Assembly: GCF_003148885.1 (NCBI RefSeq)
Contig: NZ_QGHD01000017.1
Span: forward strand, 1 to 51,226
Length of the DNA stretch: 51,226 nucleotides
Direction of reading: 5' to 3'
Source of the DNA: Hallerella porci
GTDB lineage: Bacteria; Fibrobacterota; Fibrobacteria; Fibrobacterales; Fibrobacteraceae
The notes under the pieces are model-generated. The model saw only the letters and a list, made by a program, of their open reading frames with translations, did not search any database and was not told the DNA's origin. The translations under genes and the position numbers were made by a program. Shown piece by piece: positions 26,899-33,697 of the stretch; within the stretch, counting starts at the first letter, position 1; each line of letters begins with the position of its first letter.

Positions 26899-27120
26899 AT
26901 GAGCCGTATTTGCGAAGTTTCTGGAAAAGGCGCCCTCGTTGGCAACATGGTTTCTCACTCGAACCGTAAGAAGTTGATTCGTCAACTTCCGAACCTCTTC
27001 AACAAGCGTTTCTACGTTCCTGAAGAAGATCGTTGGGTTTCTCTTCGCGTGAGTGCCGCTGGTCTGCGCACGATCGAAAAGCGCGGCATTTATGCCGTCG
27101 TGAAAGAACTCGGTCTTTAA
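26899..27120 (+). CDS. rpmB: 50S ribosomal protein L28
   Basis: L28 is a small basic protein of the large ribosomal subunit. The 73 residues match the family: [20 protein letters not shown] at the start, then [29 protein letters not shown]. The family's first CxxC-like zinc site is reduced to a single Cys5. ATG at 26899 has CGGAG 8 bases upstream. Codons are those of a highly expressed gene (CGT, AAC, CTC). rpmG, often the next gene, is absent; two hairpin terminators follow. Confidence 0.97.
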   Translation: MSRICEVSGKGALVGNMVSHSNRKKLIRQLPNLFNKRFYVPEEDRWVSLRVSAAGLRTIEKRGIYAVVKELGL

Positions 27121-27145
27121 TCCTTTTCTAGATCAGAATTCGGAA

Positions 27146-27171
27146 GCCGCCTTACTTGTAAGGCGGCATTT
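27146..27171 (+). terminator. Terminator after rpmB
   Basis: GCCGCCTTA and TAAGGCGGC form a 9-bp stem with loop CTTG. The T tail is short (ATTTCG), so termination may be partial. Confidence 0.7.
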
Positions 27172-27247
27172 CGAGTTTATTGAGAATTGAATTTTCTGTA
27201 AAAAAGTCGCGTTTTGAAGTTGACTTTTTCGTTTTTAAAAGGCGTTG

Positions 27248-27278
27248 ACGCTTTGCTACGGCAGAGCGTTTTATTTTA
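27248..27278 (+). terminator. Second hairpin with U-rich tail downstream of rpmB
   Basis: ACGCTTTGC (27248-27256) pairs with GCAGAGCGT (27261-27269), with one G-U pair and loop TACG. TTTATTTTA follows. It could act as a back-up terminator. Confidence 0.6.
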
Positions 27279-27355
27279 GGGGAAAATTGGAATGATTTTA
27301 TGCTTGTAACAGATAAGTTACAAAAGCTGCAGAAATTTTTGAAAATGCATTAGGG

Positions 27356-27473
27356 ATCCGAGCCCGGATGGGTTCGGATTTTGGCGCGCGAAGCGCGCCA
27401 AAAGCTGAACGGACATTTTGGGCGGCGAAGACGCCCAAAATGATAACGCCGGAGCCCGACCGCACGTGTGCGG
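27356..27473. repeat. Array of four adjacent hairpins in a GC-rich intergenic patch
   Basis: Four inverted repeats lie close together. 27356-27379 is ATCCGAGCCC with GGGTTCGGAT, loop GGAT, one wobble pair. 27379-27403 is TTTTGGCGCGC with GCGCGCCAAAA, loop GAA. 27414-27442 is CATTTTGGGCG with CGCCCAAAATG, loop GCGAAGA. 27460-27473 is CCGCAC with GTGCGG, loop GT. The patch is far richer in G+C than its surroundings. None is followed by a T run, so these are not simple terminators. A dispersed repeat or a structured RNA are the options. Confidence 0.75.
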
Positions 27474-27676
27474 GAATGCCCGAAAAGGGATAAATTGAGG
27501 AAAATGTCGACGACGAAAAAAAATAATGTTAATTTTTATAAACATTTCAGAGGGCGTATTCCCGATAAAGTTTGAAAAAAAATTTACATTCGATGATTTT
27601 TTGCAAAAGTATTTTAAATTATGCGCGTCAAGTTTAAACTGGACGTTCTTGTGCAGAAACATCAAGAGGATTATAG
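27474..27676 (+). other. Gene-free leader region before the importer operon
   Basis: The stretch is AT-rich. CGGGAATGCCC (27471-27481) can pair at long range with GGGCGTATTCCCG (27552-27564), and AATGTT (27525-27530) with AACATT (27541-27546) inside it. A rightward promoter is likely near TATTTTAAATTATG (27611-27624) but no clear -35 is visible. AGAGGA precedes the ATG at 27677. I see no gene here. Confidence 0.5.
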
Positions 27677-29500
27677 ATGAATTGTATGAAAACGATCGCC
27701 CGAGGCACGCTCGCCCTGTCGGCGTGTTTTGGCATTTTGGTCGGTTGCAGTGGCGCATCTTCGGATGGCGAAATGGCTAACGGCGCGTTACTCCGTCAGG
27801 AAACGCTTTACTTGTCTGGTCAGCAGAATTCAGCACCGGGTTCTTTCAACCCGTTGGCAGAAAGCTGGGCTGCATCCTGGCCGGTAGGCGGTCGCTTCAA
27901 CCTGATGTACGAACCGTTGATTACGTACAACTCTTTGAATGGTCAGATCGAAGATCTTTTGGGCCATTTGGTTGAAGAACTTTCCAACAACGATAGTATC
28001 GTTGTGGATTTGAACCCGGCGGCAAAGTGGAGCGATGGTAAACCGGTTACCTCTAACGATGTGACTTTCATGTTCCTCCGCGGCTCGATTAACACCACAG
28101 AACAGATTTCTGCTATTCACGTTGATACTTTGAAAAATGACGCAGGTCCTGTGGAACGTCTTTCTTTTATGGTGAACAAGCAGGCTCGAAATAATCCGCT
28201 TACCGTGCGTGACTTGTTGCAGGCGACTCGTATCGCTCCGGCCCATGTCTTTGAACCGATGATTAAGGAAAAGGGCCTGGACGAAGTCAAGAAGATGCTC
28301 ATGGATCAAAATCCGGTTGTTTCCGGTCCTTATGGCCTTCAGTCCTACAATGAATCCAAAATTATCTTGAAGCGTCGTGATGATTATTGGGGAAACGCGG
28401 CTCTCCATAACGGCCAGCTGCCGGCTCCTAAGTATATTGTTCACCCGATTTACAAGAACAACGAACATAACACGATCGCCATGCGCGAGGGCAACTTGGA
28501 CGCTTCCCAGAGCTTCATTCCGCGTATCGAACGTAAGGCTGGCGCAGGCGTTCACACTTGGTGGAACGAACCTCCTTATTTTCGCCCGGGTGCGATGCCG
28601 AAGCTCGTCATCAACACGACGAAGGAACCGCTTAACGACAAGCGTTTCCGTCGTGCACTGGCTACTGCAATCGACTATACCGCACTCCGTCAGTTTGCAG
28701 TTTCGAATTACACTTCCTCTTTGAAACCTGGACTCATTATGCCGACCGATTTGGAAGGCAAGTATATTGTTGACGAAGACCTTTCTACGTACGGTGCAAA
28801 TCTTTCGATTACCGATGATGCAGAACGTTTGAACGTGGTGAAGCAGATGCTTTCCGAAGCGGGCATCAAATCCGTCTTCAATGAAGATGGCTCTCTCAAT
28901 CACATGGAAAATGCTAAGGGTGAACGTTTGCCGACGCTTTCGATTACGTCTCCTGCTGGATGGACCGACTGGGAAGCCATGGTGACGATCGCTGTTGACG
29001 GTATGCGTAAGGCTGGTATCGATATCCGTGAAGGCTTTGTGGATGGTGGTCAGTATTGGCCGGCTATGGGTCTTGGAAACTTTGACTTGGTGATGCACAA
29101 GCCGGTCGCAGATGTAACACCGTCTCTTCCGTGGAGCCGCTTCAACGAAATCATGTCTTCTCGTGATTGGCAGCCGCTTGGTGGTTGGGCTGGTGTGAAC
29201 ATCGGACGTTACAACAAGCCGGGTTCTCCGGAATACCGCCCGGAAGTGGATCAGCTTTTGTCTGCAATTCCGCTGATGACCGATTCTTCCGAAATTGCAA
29301 AGGCTTATCGTGAATTGAACAAGATCTTCATGGAAGATCAACCGTCTATTCCGCTGGTTTATCTGCCGGAACAGTTCTATGAATTCAGCGATCGCGTGTG
29401 GACGAATTGGCCTACCGCTGAGAATCCTTATGCTCCGGCTCAGCTTCCTTGGGTTGCTTCCGGCACCAAGATCCTCTGGAACTTGAAGCTTGCAAAATAA
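27677..29500 (+). CDS. ABC importer substrate-binding lipoprotein (SBP_bac_5, Opp/Dpp family)
   Basis: This 607-aa protein has a lipoprotein signal ending LVGC, Cys24 being the lipidated residue. The mature part is a family 5 solute-binding protein: FNLMYEPLITYNS, VDLNPAAKWSDGKPVTSNDV, VSGPYGLQSYNES, NTTKEPLNDKRFRRALATAI and FDLVMHKPVAD. It captures a peptide or oligosaccharide in the periplasm and delivers it to the permease encoded next. Family 5 proteins bind peptides in many bacteria and cello-oligosaccharides in Thermotogae and archaea, so substrate is open; Fibrobacter lifestyle makes cellodextrin plausible, as inference. SD AGAGGA 7 bases upstream. Codon use is that of very highly expressed genes, so this is probably a major uptake system. 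Confidence 0.92.
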   Translation: MNCMKTIARGTLALSACFGILVGCSGASSDGEMANGALLRQETLYLSGQQNSAPGSFNPLAESWAASWPVGGRFNLMYEPLITYNSLNGQIEDLLGHLVEELSNNDSIVVDLNPAAKWSDGKPVTSNDVTFMFLRGSINTTEQISAIHVDTLKNDAGPVERLSFMVNKQARNNPLTVRDLLQATRIAPAHVFEPMIKEKGLDEVKKMLMDQNPVVSGPYGLQSYNESKIILKRRDDYWGNAALHNGQLPAPKYIVHPIYKNNEHNTIAMREGNLDASQSFIPRIERKAGAGVHTWWNEPPYFRPGAMPKLVINTTKEPLNDKRFRRALATAIDYTALRQFAVSNYTSSLKPGLIMPTDLEGKYIVDEDLSTYGANLSITDDAERLNVVKQMLSEAGIKSVFNEDGSLNHMENAKGERLPTLSITSPAGWTDWEAMVTIAVDGMRKAGIDIREGFVDGGQYWPAMGLGNFDLVMHKPVADVTPSLPWSRFNEIMSSRDWQPLGGWAGVNIGRYNKPGSPEYRPEVDQLLSAIPLMTDSSEIAKAYRELNKIFMEDQPSIPLVYLPEQFYEFSDRVWTNWPTAENPYAPAQLPWVASGTKILWNLKLAK

Positions 29501-29518
29501 AGGTTAAAAGGAATACAA

Positions 29519-30901
29519 ATGCTTAAACAATATCCTATGCTTCGCTATGTCCTGCAGAAGGGGTTCTGGTATCTCCTGACCTTCTTCTTTGCGGTGGCTT
29601 TGAACTTCGCATTGCCTCGTGTGGGCGGTAGCGATCCGGTTGACATCATTATGGGTCAGGCCGGTAAGGGTCTTTCTCCGACTGAAGCTCAGAAGAAGAA
29701 AGCCGAACTCCTGGTTTCTTTCGGCATGGCCGAATTGGACGATCAGGGCAATCCTATTTACGAACCTGAATTGGATAGTGCTGGCAACGCCGTTACCCGT
29801 AAGGTTGCAAAACTTGACGAAAATGGTGCTCCGGTTGTAACGACTGTGAAGGTTGTGAACGAAGACGGAACTCCGAAGATGGTGGAACGTCAAAAGCTTG
29901 ATGCAGAAGGTAAGCCTGTTTTTGAAGAAAAAACGGTCCTTGATGCGAAGGGCAAGCCGGTGATGGAAAAAGACCCGAAGACTAAAAAGAAGGTCGCCAA
30001 GGTTGAAAAAGTCGCCGTTATGGAACAGGTCCAGGCAGAACGTCAGGACACCGTCATGGTGGACGAAGTCGTTCTCAAGACCGAACCGAAGCGTGCTTCT
30101 GCAATCTCTCAGTTCTTCTCTTACATTGGTAATGTGTGCAAGGGTGACCTTGGCAAGTCTTATACGAACAATACCGAAGTGACGACCATTATTAAGAACG
30201 CCCTTCCGTGGACGCTTTTGATTCAGGCTCCGACCATTCTTTTGGGCTGGATCATCGGTAACCTTCTTGGCGCTTTTGCTGCTTACAAGCGTGGCATCTT
30301 TGATAAGGTGTTTTTCCCGGTTGCGATGTTCTTGAATGGTGTTCCGTACTTTGTGTTCGGTATGCTTCTCGTGGCTCTCTTCTCGATCACTCTTGGCTGG
30401 TTCCCGGCTGTGGGTAACATGAGCCCGGATATTTCTGAATTTACGTTCTCCTGGGCTTGTTTGAAGAGCGTCGGTTGGTACTATATCCTTCCGTTCTTCT
30501 CCTGCTTCCCGATTCTTCTTTCCGGTCAGGCAACAGGTATGCGTTCCATGTCCATTTATGAGCTCGGTACGGATTACATGAAGTATGCGAAGTGGCTTGG
30601 ACTTCGTGAAGGACGCATTATCAGCTATGTGTTCCGCAATGCGATGCTCCCGCAGCTCACCGGTCTTGCTCAGTCTCTTGGTGCAATGGTTGGCGGCGCT
30701 CTCATTACTGAAATGATCTTCTCTTACCCGGGCCTCGGCATGGCTATGCTCGACGCCATTAATAAGCAGGATTACGCTACCATTCAGGGTTGCACCTTGA
30801 TGATTTCTACCTGCGTTCTTGTTGCAAACTTCGCCGTTGACGTCTTGATCGCGATTTTCGATCCGCGCGTTAAGGCCGGTCTTCAGATGGGAGGTAAGTA
30901 A
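29519..30901 (+). CDS. ABC importer permease (DppB/OppB family) with repeat-bearing loop
   Basis: This 460-aa permease is over 100 aa longer than usual DppB proteins (about 310-340). Helix 1 (16-32) and the end of the protein are standard: six helices in all, with the EAA loop around YELGTDYMKYAKWLGLREGR and GGALITEMIFSYPGLG. The extra length is the first periplasmic loop. Between residues 73 and 154 it holds six tandem units of 12-14 residues of the form LDxxGxPVxxxxxx, followed by a Lys/Glu-rich stretch to about 190. SD AAGGA. It pairs with the next permease. The loop may contact the binding protein or the cell wall (inference). Confidence 0.92.
   Translation: MLKQYPMLRYVLQKGFWYLLTFFFAVALNFALPRVGGSDPVDIIMGQAGKGLSPTEAQKKKAELLVSFGMAELDDQGNPIYEPELDSAGNAVTRKVAKLDENGAPVVTTVKVVNEDGTPKMVERQKLDAEGKPVFEEKTVLDAKGKPVMEKDPKTKKKVAKVEKVAVMEQVQAERQDTVMVDEVVLKTEPKRASAISQFFSYIGNVCKGDLGKSYTNNTEVTTIIKNALPWTLLIQAPTILLGWIIGNLLGAFAAYKRGIFDKVFFPVAMFLNGVPYFVFGMLLVALFSITLGWFPAVGNMSPDISEFTFSWACLKSVGWYYILPFFSCFPILLSGQATGMRSMSIYELGTDYMKYAKWLGLREGRIISYVFRNAMLPQLTGLAQSLGAMVGGALITEMIFSYPGLGMAMLDAINKQDYATIQGCTLMISTCVLVANFAVDVLIAIFDPRVKAGLQMGGK
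29735..29980 (+). repeat. Six tandem coding repeats of about 42 bp in the permease gene
   Basis: Units begin at residues 73, 85, 99, 113, 127 and 141. The fifth residue is Gly in all six (77, 89, 103, 117, 131, 145). Examples are LDENGAPVVTTVKV, LDAEGKPVFEEKTV and LDAKGKPVMEKDPK. The DNA copies have diverged, so the expansion is not recent. Confidence 0.85.
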
Positions 30902-30903
30902 TC

Positions 30904-31749
30904 ATGGGAAAGCTTCTTAAAAACCTTCTCAAATCTCCAATGTTTGTCATCGGCATCTCGATCTTTGTTCTTACACTGTTGATCGCTGTCTTTGGACCGC
31001 TGTTCTACAATGTTGACACCCACGCTCGTGATATCATGGCTGGCCCTTATGCGGGTTCTAGCGCAGCTCACTTGCTCGGTACTGACCATCTTGGCCGCGA
31101 CTATGTTTCGCTTTTGATCGAAGGCCTTGGCAACTCCCTTTATGTGGGTTTCCTTGCCGGTATCATTGCAACGACTCTCGGTGTTTTGATCGGTCTGTTT
31201 GGCGGTTTCCGCGGTGGATGGATTGACGAAATCTTGAACATGGGAACGAACCTCTTCATCGTTATCCCGCAGTTCGTGATTCTCGTGCTCATTAGCTCCG
31301 CCTTTAAGGAAGGCCGTTCATTGACTTTGATCGGCGTGGTGATCGGTCTTACCGCTTGGAGCTGGTCTGCTCGTGCCGTTCGTGCTCAGGCTTCGTCTCT
31401 CCGTAGCCGCGACCACATTGCGCTCGCTCGTATCAATGGCGCTAGCACTTTGACGATTGTGATTAAGCACGTGCTTCCGTATTTGCTTTCTTATGTGTTC
31501 ATGGTGTTCATCATGCAGGTAGGTTCCGGAATTCTTTCCGAAGCTTCCATTTCGATGATTGGCCTTGGCCCTGTGGATACCACTTCGTTGGGTATCATTT
31601 TGAACCAGGCTAAGGATAACGGCGCTCTCGCTGACTCCATTTGGATTGCGTTCTTGCCGGCAACACTCGTCGTCACTTTGACCGTGTTCGCTCTGTATTT
31701 GATCAATACGTCGATGGAAGGCGTCTTCAACCCGCGTCTCCGCAAGTAA
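30904..31749 (+). CDS. ABC importer permease (DppC/OppC family)
   Basis: This 281-aa inner-membrane permease is the second transmembrane subunit of the importer. The DppC family is recognisable from the N-terminal helix, HLLGTDHLGRDYVSLLIEG, the EAA motif region (SLRSRDHIALARINGASTL) and LSEASISMIGLGPVDTTSLG near the end. About six helices. SD GGAGG lies 8 bases upstream, inside the end of the previous gene; the intergenic gap is 2 bases. Codon use is biased like the binding protein. Confidence 0.95.
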   Translation: MGKLLKNLLKSPMFVIGISIFVLTLLIAVFGPLFYNVDTHARDIMAGPYAGSSAAHLLGTDHLGRDYVSLLIEGLGNSLYVGFLAGIIATTLGVLIGLFGGFRGGWIDEILNMGTNLFIVIPQFVILVLISSAFKEGRSLTLIGVVIGLTAWSWSARAVRAQASSLRSRDHIALARINGASTLTIVIKHVLPYLLSYVFMVFIMQVGSGILSEASISMIGLGPVDTTSLGIILNQAKDNGALADSIWIAFLPATLVVTLTVFALYLINTSMEGVFNPRLRK

Positions 31750-31760
31750 GAGGTTTCACT

Positions 31761-32762
31761 ATGTCAGACAATGTTTTTGAAGTAGAACATCTCGGTCTCT
31801 ATTACCTCGGACGCTTTGGCGACAAGACGCATGCGGTTACCGATGTTTCGTTCTCGATGAAGCAAGGCGAAATCCTTGGCATCGCTGGCGAATCGGGCTG
31901 CGGTAAGTCCACTCTCGTGAGCGGTCTTATGGGTATGTGCATTCCGCCGCTTTATCCGGAAAAAGGCGACGTTCGCGTTCGCAATGAAAACGGAGAAATG
32001 GAATCTTTAATGCATCGTTCGATTGAAGATATTCGTTCGAATGTTCTTGCGCAGAAAGTTTCGATGATTCCGCAGGGTGCGTTTAACGCATTGAACCCGG
32101 TTCGCAAAATCAAGGATATTGCAGCCGATGTGATTGCGGCTCACCAAAAACCGGGCAAAAGCTTGGATAAGAAAGAAATCTACGATCGTCTTTGCGAACG
32201 TTTTGATCTCTTCGGCATGGATACAACTCGCGTTTTGAATTCGTATCCGATTCAGCTTACAGCTGGGGAACGCCAACGTTCTGTGATCGGTATTTCGACT
32301 CTTCTCAACCCGCAGATGGTGATTGCAGACGAACCGACTTCGGCTTTGGATGTTTCAACGCAGAAAGACGTGATCAAGATGATTTTCGATCTTTTGGACA
32401 AAGGAATTTTCCAGACGATGATTTTCATTACCCATGAACTTCCGCTGCTTTATCATGTGGCCGATAACATCGCCATTATGTATGCGGGCGAAATCGTGGA
32501 AAAGGGAACGTCGGAACAAGTTGTGAAAGATCCGCGTCATCCTTATACGCAGGCTTTGATGGGCGCAATGCTCAGTACTGAAGCGAGTCAGCGTAATCGT
32601 CATCCGGTGGCGATTGAAGGTGCGCCTCCTAGCCTCAAGAATAAAATCGTCGGCTGCCGCTTTGCTCCGCGTTGCAAAATGGCGTGTGAAGATTGCAAGA
32701 AGAATACCCAGAATCTCCGTATTGTCGGCGATCGTGATGTGAGGTGCGATTATGCAAACTAA
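31761..32762 (+). CDS. ABC importer ATPase (DppD/OppD family)
   Basis: This 333-aa cytoplasmic ATPase drives the importer. Walker A is GESGCGKST and Walker B VIADEPTSALD; the signature Q-loop and switch His (ITHE) are present. The canonical LSGGQ is replaced by LTAGERQRS, which is an odd change. The C-terminal oligopeptide-transporter domain begins at HPYTQALMGAML and ends with a cysteine cluster, Cys299, 305, 309, 312 and 329 (CRFAPRCKMACEDC), that in DppD proteins can bind a [4Fe-4S] cluster. ATG at 31761 has AGAGG upstream; the longer frame from 31641 lies inside the permease gene and is rejected. It overlaps the next ATPase by 11 bases. Confidence 0.93.
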   Translation: MSDNVFEVEHLGLYYLGRFGDKTHAVTDVSFSMKQGEILGIAGESGCGKSTLVSGLMGMCIPPLYPEKGDVRVRNENGEMESLMHRSIEDIRSNVLAQKVSMIPQGAFNALNPVRKIKDIAADVIAAHQKPGKSLDKKEIYDRLCERFDLFGMDTTRVLNSYPIQLTAGERQRSVIGISTLLNPQMVIADEPTSALDVSTQKDVIKMIFDLLDKGIFQTMIFITHELPLLYHVADNIAIMYAGEIVEKGTSEQVVKDPRHPYTQALMGAMLSTEASQRNRHPVAIEGAPPSLKNKIVGCRFAPRCKMACEDCKKNTQNLRIVGDRDVRCDYAN

Positions 32763-33561
32763 GCCTGTTGTTTTTTCGGCAAAGAATGTCAGCAAAACTT
32801 TTGGTGCAGGCAAAAACCTGAAAGTCGCTGTCGATAATGTCACCTTTGACATCTACGACGAAGAATTTATTTCGATCGTGGGCGGCTCGGGTTGCGGTAA
32901 GTCGGTCTTGGCAAAAATTATGCTCGGACTTTACAAGCCGACGTCGGGCGAATTTACTTATCGCGGACACGAAATTAAGAACCAAAAAGATCACTGGAAC
33001 GAAGTGCAATTCGTTTTCCAAGATCCGTTTGGATGCTTTAACCAATTCTTCACCATTCGCAGTCAGTTGGAAGATGCTCTCAACATCCTCAAAGACAAGC
33101 CGAGTAAAGAAGAAATTCGGTGTCGTGTCGATGAAGGTTTAATGGCGGTGAACGTCACTCCGGCAGATATCGAAGGCAAGTATCCGTTCGAACTTTCGGG
33201 CGGTCAGATGCAGCGTATGCTTCTTGCTCGTATCTTTGCTCTTCGTCCGAAGGTGCTTATCGCAGACGAAGCGACTTCGATGGTGGACGCTTGCGTGCGC
33301 GCAAACATTCTTGATTATCTTCGCAAGTTGAAAGATCAGCTGAAGATGACCGTCGTTTTCGTGACTCACGATATCGGTCTTGCAAACTATGTGAGTGATC
33401 GCATTTTCATTATGCATGACGGAAAAATTGTGAACCAAGGAACTCCGGCAGAAGTGTTGGATAACACGACGGAACCGAACACGCTCAAACTTTTGGATGA
33501 TATTCCCGAAGTCCACAAGACGGAATGGATTCCAAACAGTCATCGTGCGAAGAAAGGTTAA
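32752..33561 (+). CDS. ABC importer ATPase (DppF/OppF family)
   Basis: This 269-aa second ATPase of the importer is expected to form a heterodimer with the DppD-like partner. Walker A is GGSGCGKS (44-51), LSGGQ lies at 148-152, and Walker B is IADEATSMVD with Asp172/Glu173; the switch is VTHD. Unlike the partner it keeps the canonical signature, so the two ATP sites are probably unequal. The C-terminal oligopeptide domain is shortened and lacks the cysteine cluster. GAGGTG precedes the ATG. It is the last gene of the operon and ends at a strong terminator. Confidence 0.93.
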   Translation: MQTKPVVFSAKNVSKTFGAGKNLKVAVDNVTFDIYDEEFISIVGGSGCGKSVLAKIMLGLYKPTSGEFTYRGHEIKNQKDHWNEVQFVFQDPFGCFNQFFTIRSQLEDALNILKDKPSKEEIRCRVDEGLMAVNVTPADIEGKYPFELSGGQMQRMLLARIFALRPKVLIADEATSMVDACVRANILDYLRKLKDQLKMTVVFVTHDIGLANYVSDRIFIMHDGKIVNQGTPAEVLDNTTEPNTLKLLDDIPEVHKTEWIPNSHRAKKG

Positions 33562-33579
33562 TCTAAAATTAACGCAAAG

Positions 33580-33608
33580 AGTCTCGCTTCGGCGGGACTT
33601 TTTGTTTT
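33580..33608 (+). terminator. Terminator of the importer operon
   Basis: AGTCTCGC and GCGGGACT form an 8-bp stem (one G-U pair) with loop TTCG, followed by TTTTTGTTTT. Confidence 0.93.
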
Positions 33609-33697
33609 AAAATCATCTTCTGCGTAAATTGATATTTTACAAACAAATTCATTCGATTAAATTATCTTTACAGGTGAGTGTTTGAAAAGGAGTGATT

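Noticed and set aside
27318-27758. Leftward 146-aa frame across the hairpin island
   Set aside because: It runs into the start of the importer lipoprotein gene, has no SD, and its readable part comes from the hairpin repeats. I treat it as an effect of the repeat, though the repeat itself is reported.
27526-27780. 84-aa rightward frame before the importer
   Set aside because: No SD, wrong frame over the first 100 bases of the lipoprotein gene, and no recognisable domain.
27830-29341. 503-aa open frame antisense to the binding lipoprotein
   Set aside because: It is an uninterrupted antisense shadow of a highly biased coding strand. The composition (His and Arg rich) is not protein-like and the sense gene has clear domains, SD and lipobox.
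27677-33561. Importer operon as horizontally acquired DNA because of different codon use
   Set aside because: The same bias is seen in rpmB and the start of tuf, so high expression explains it better.
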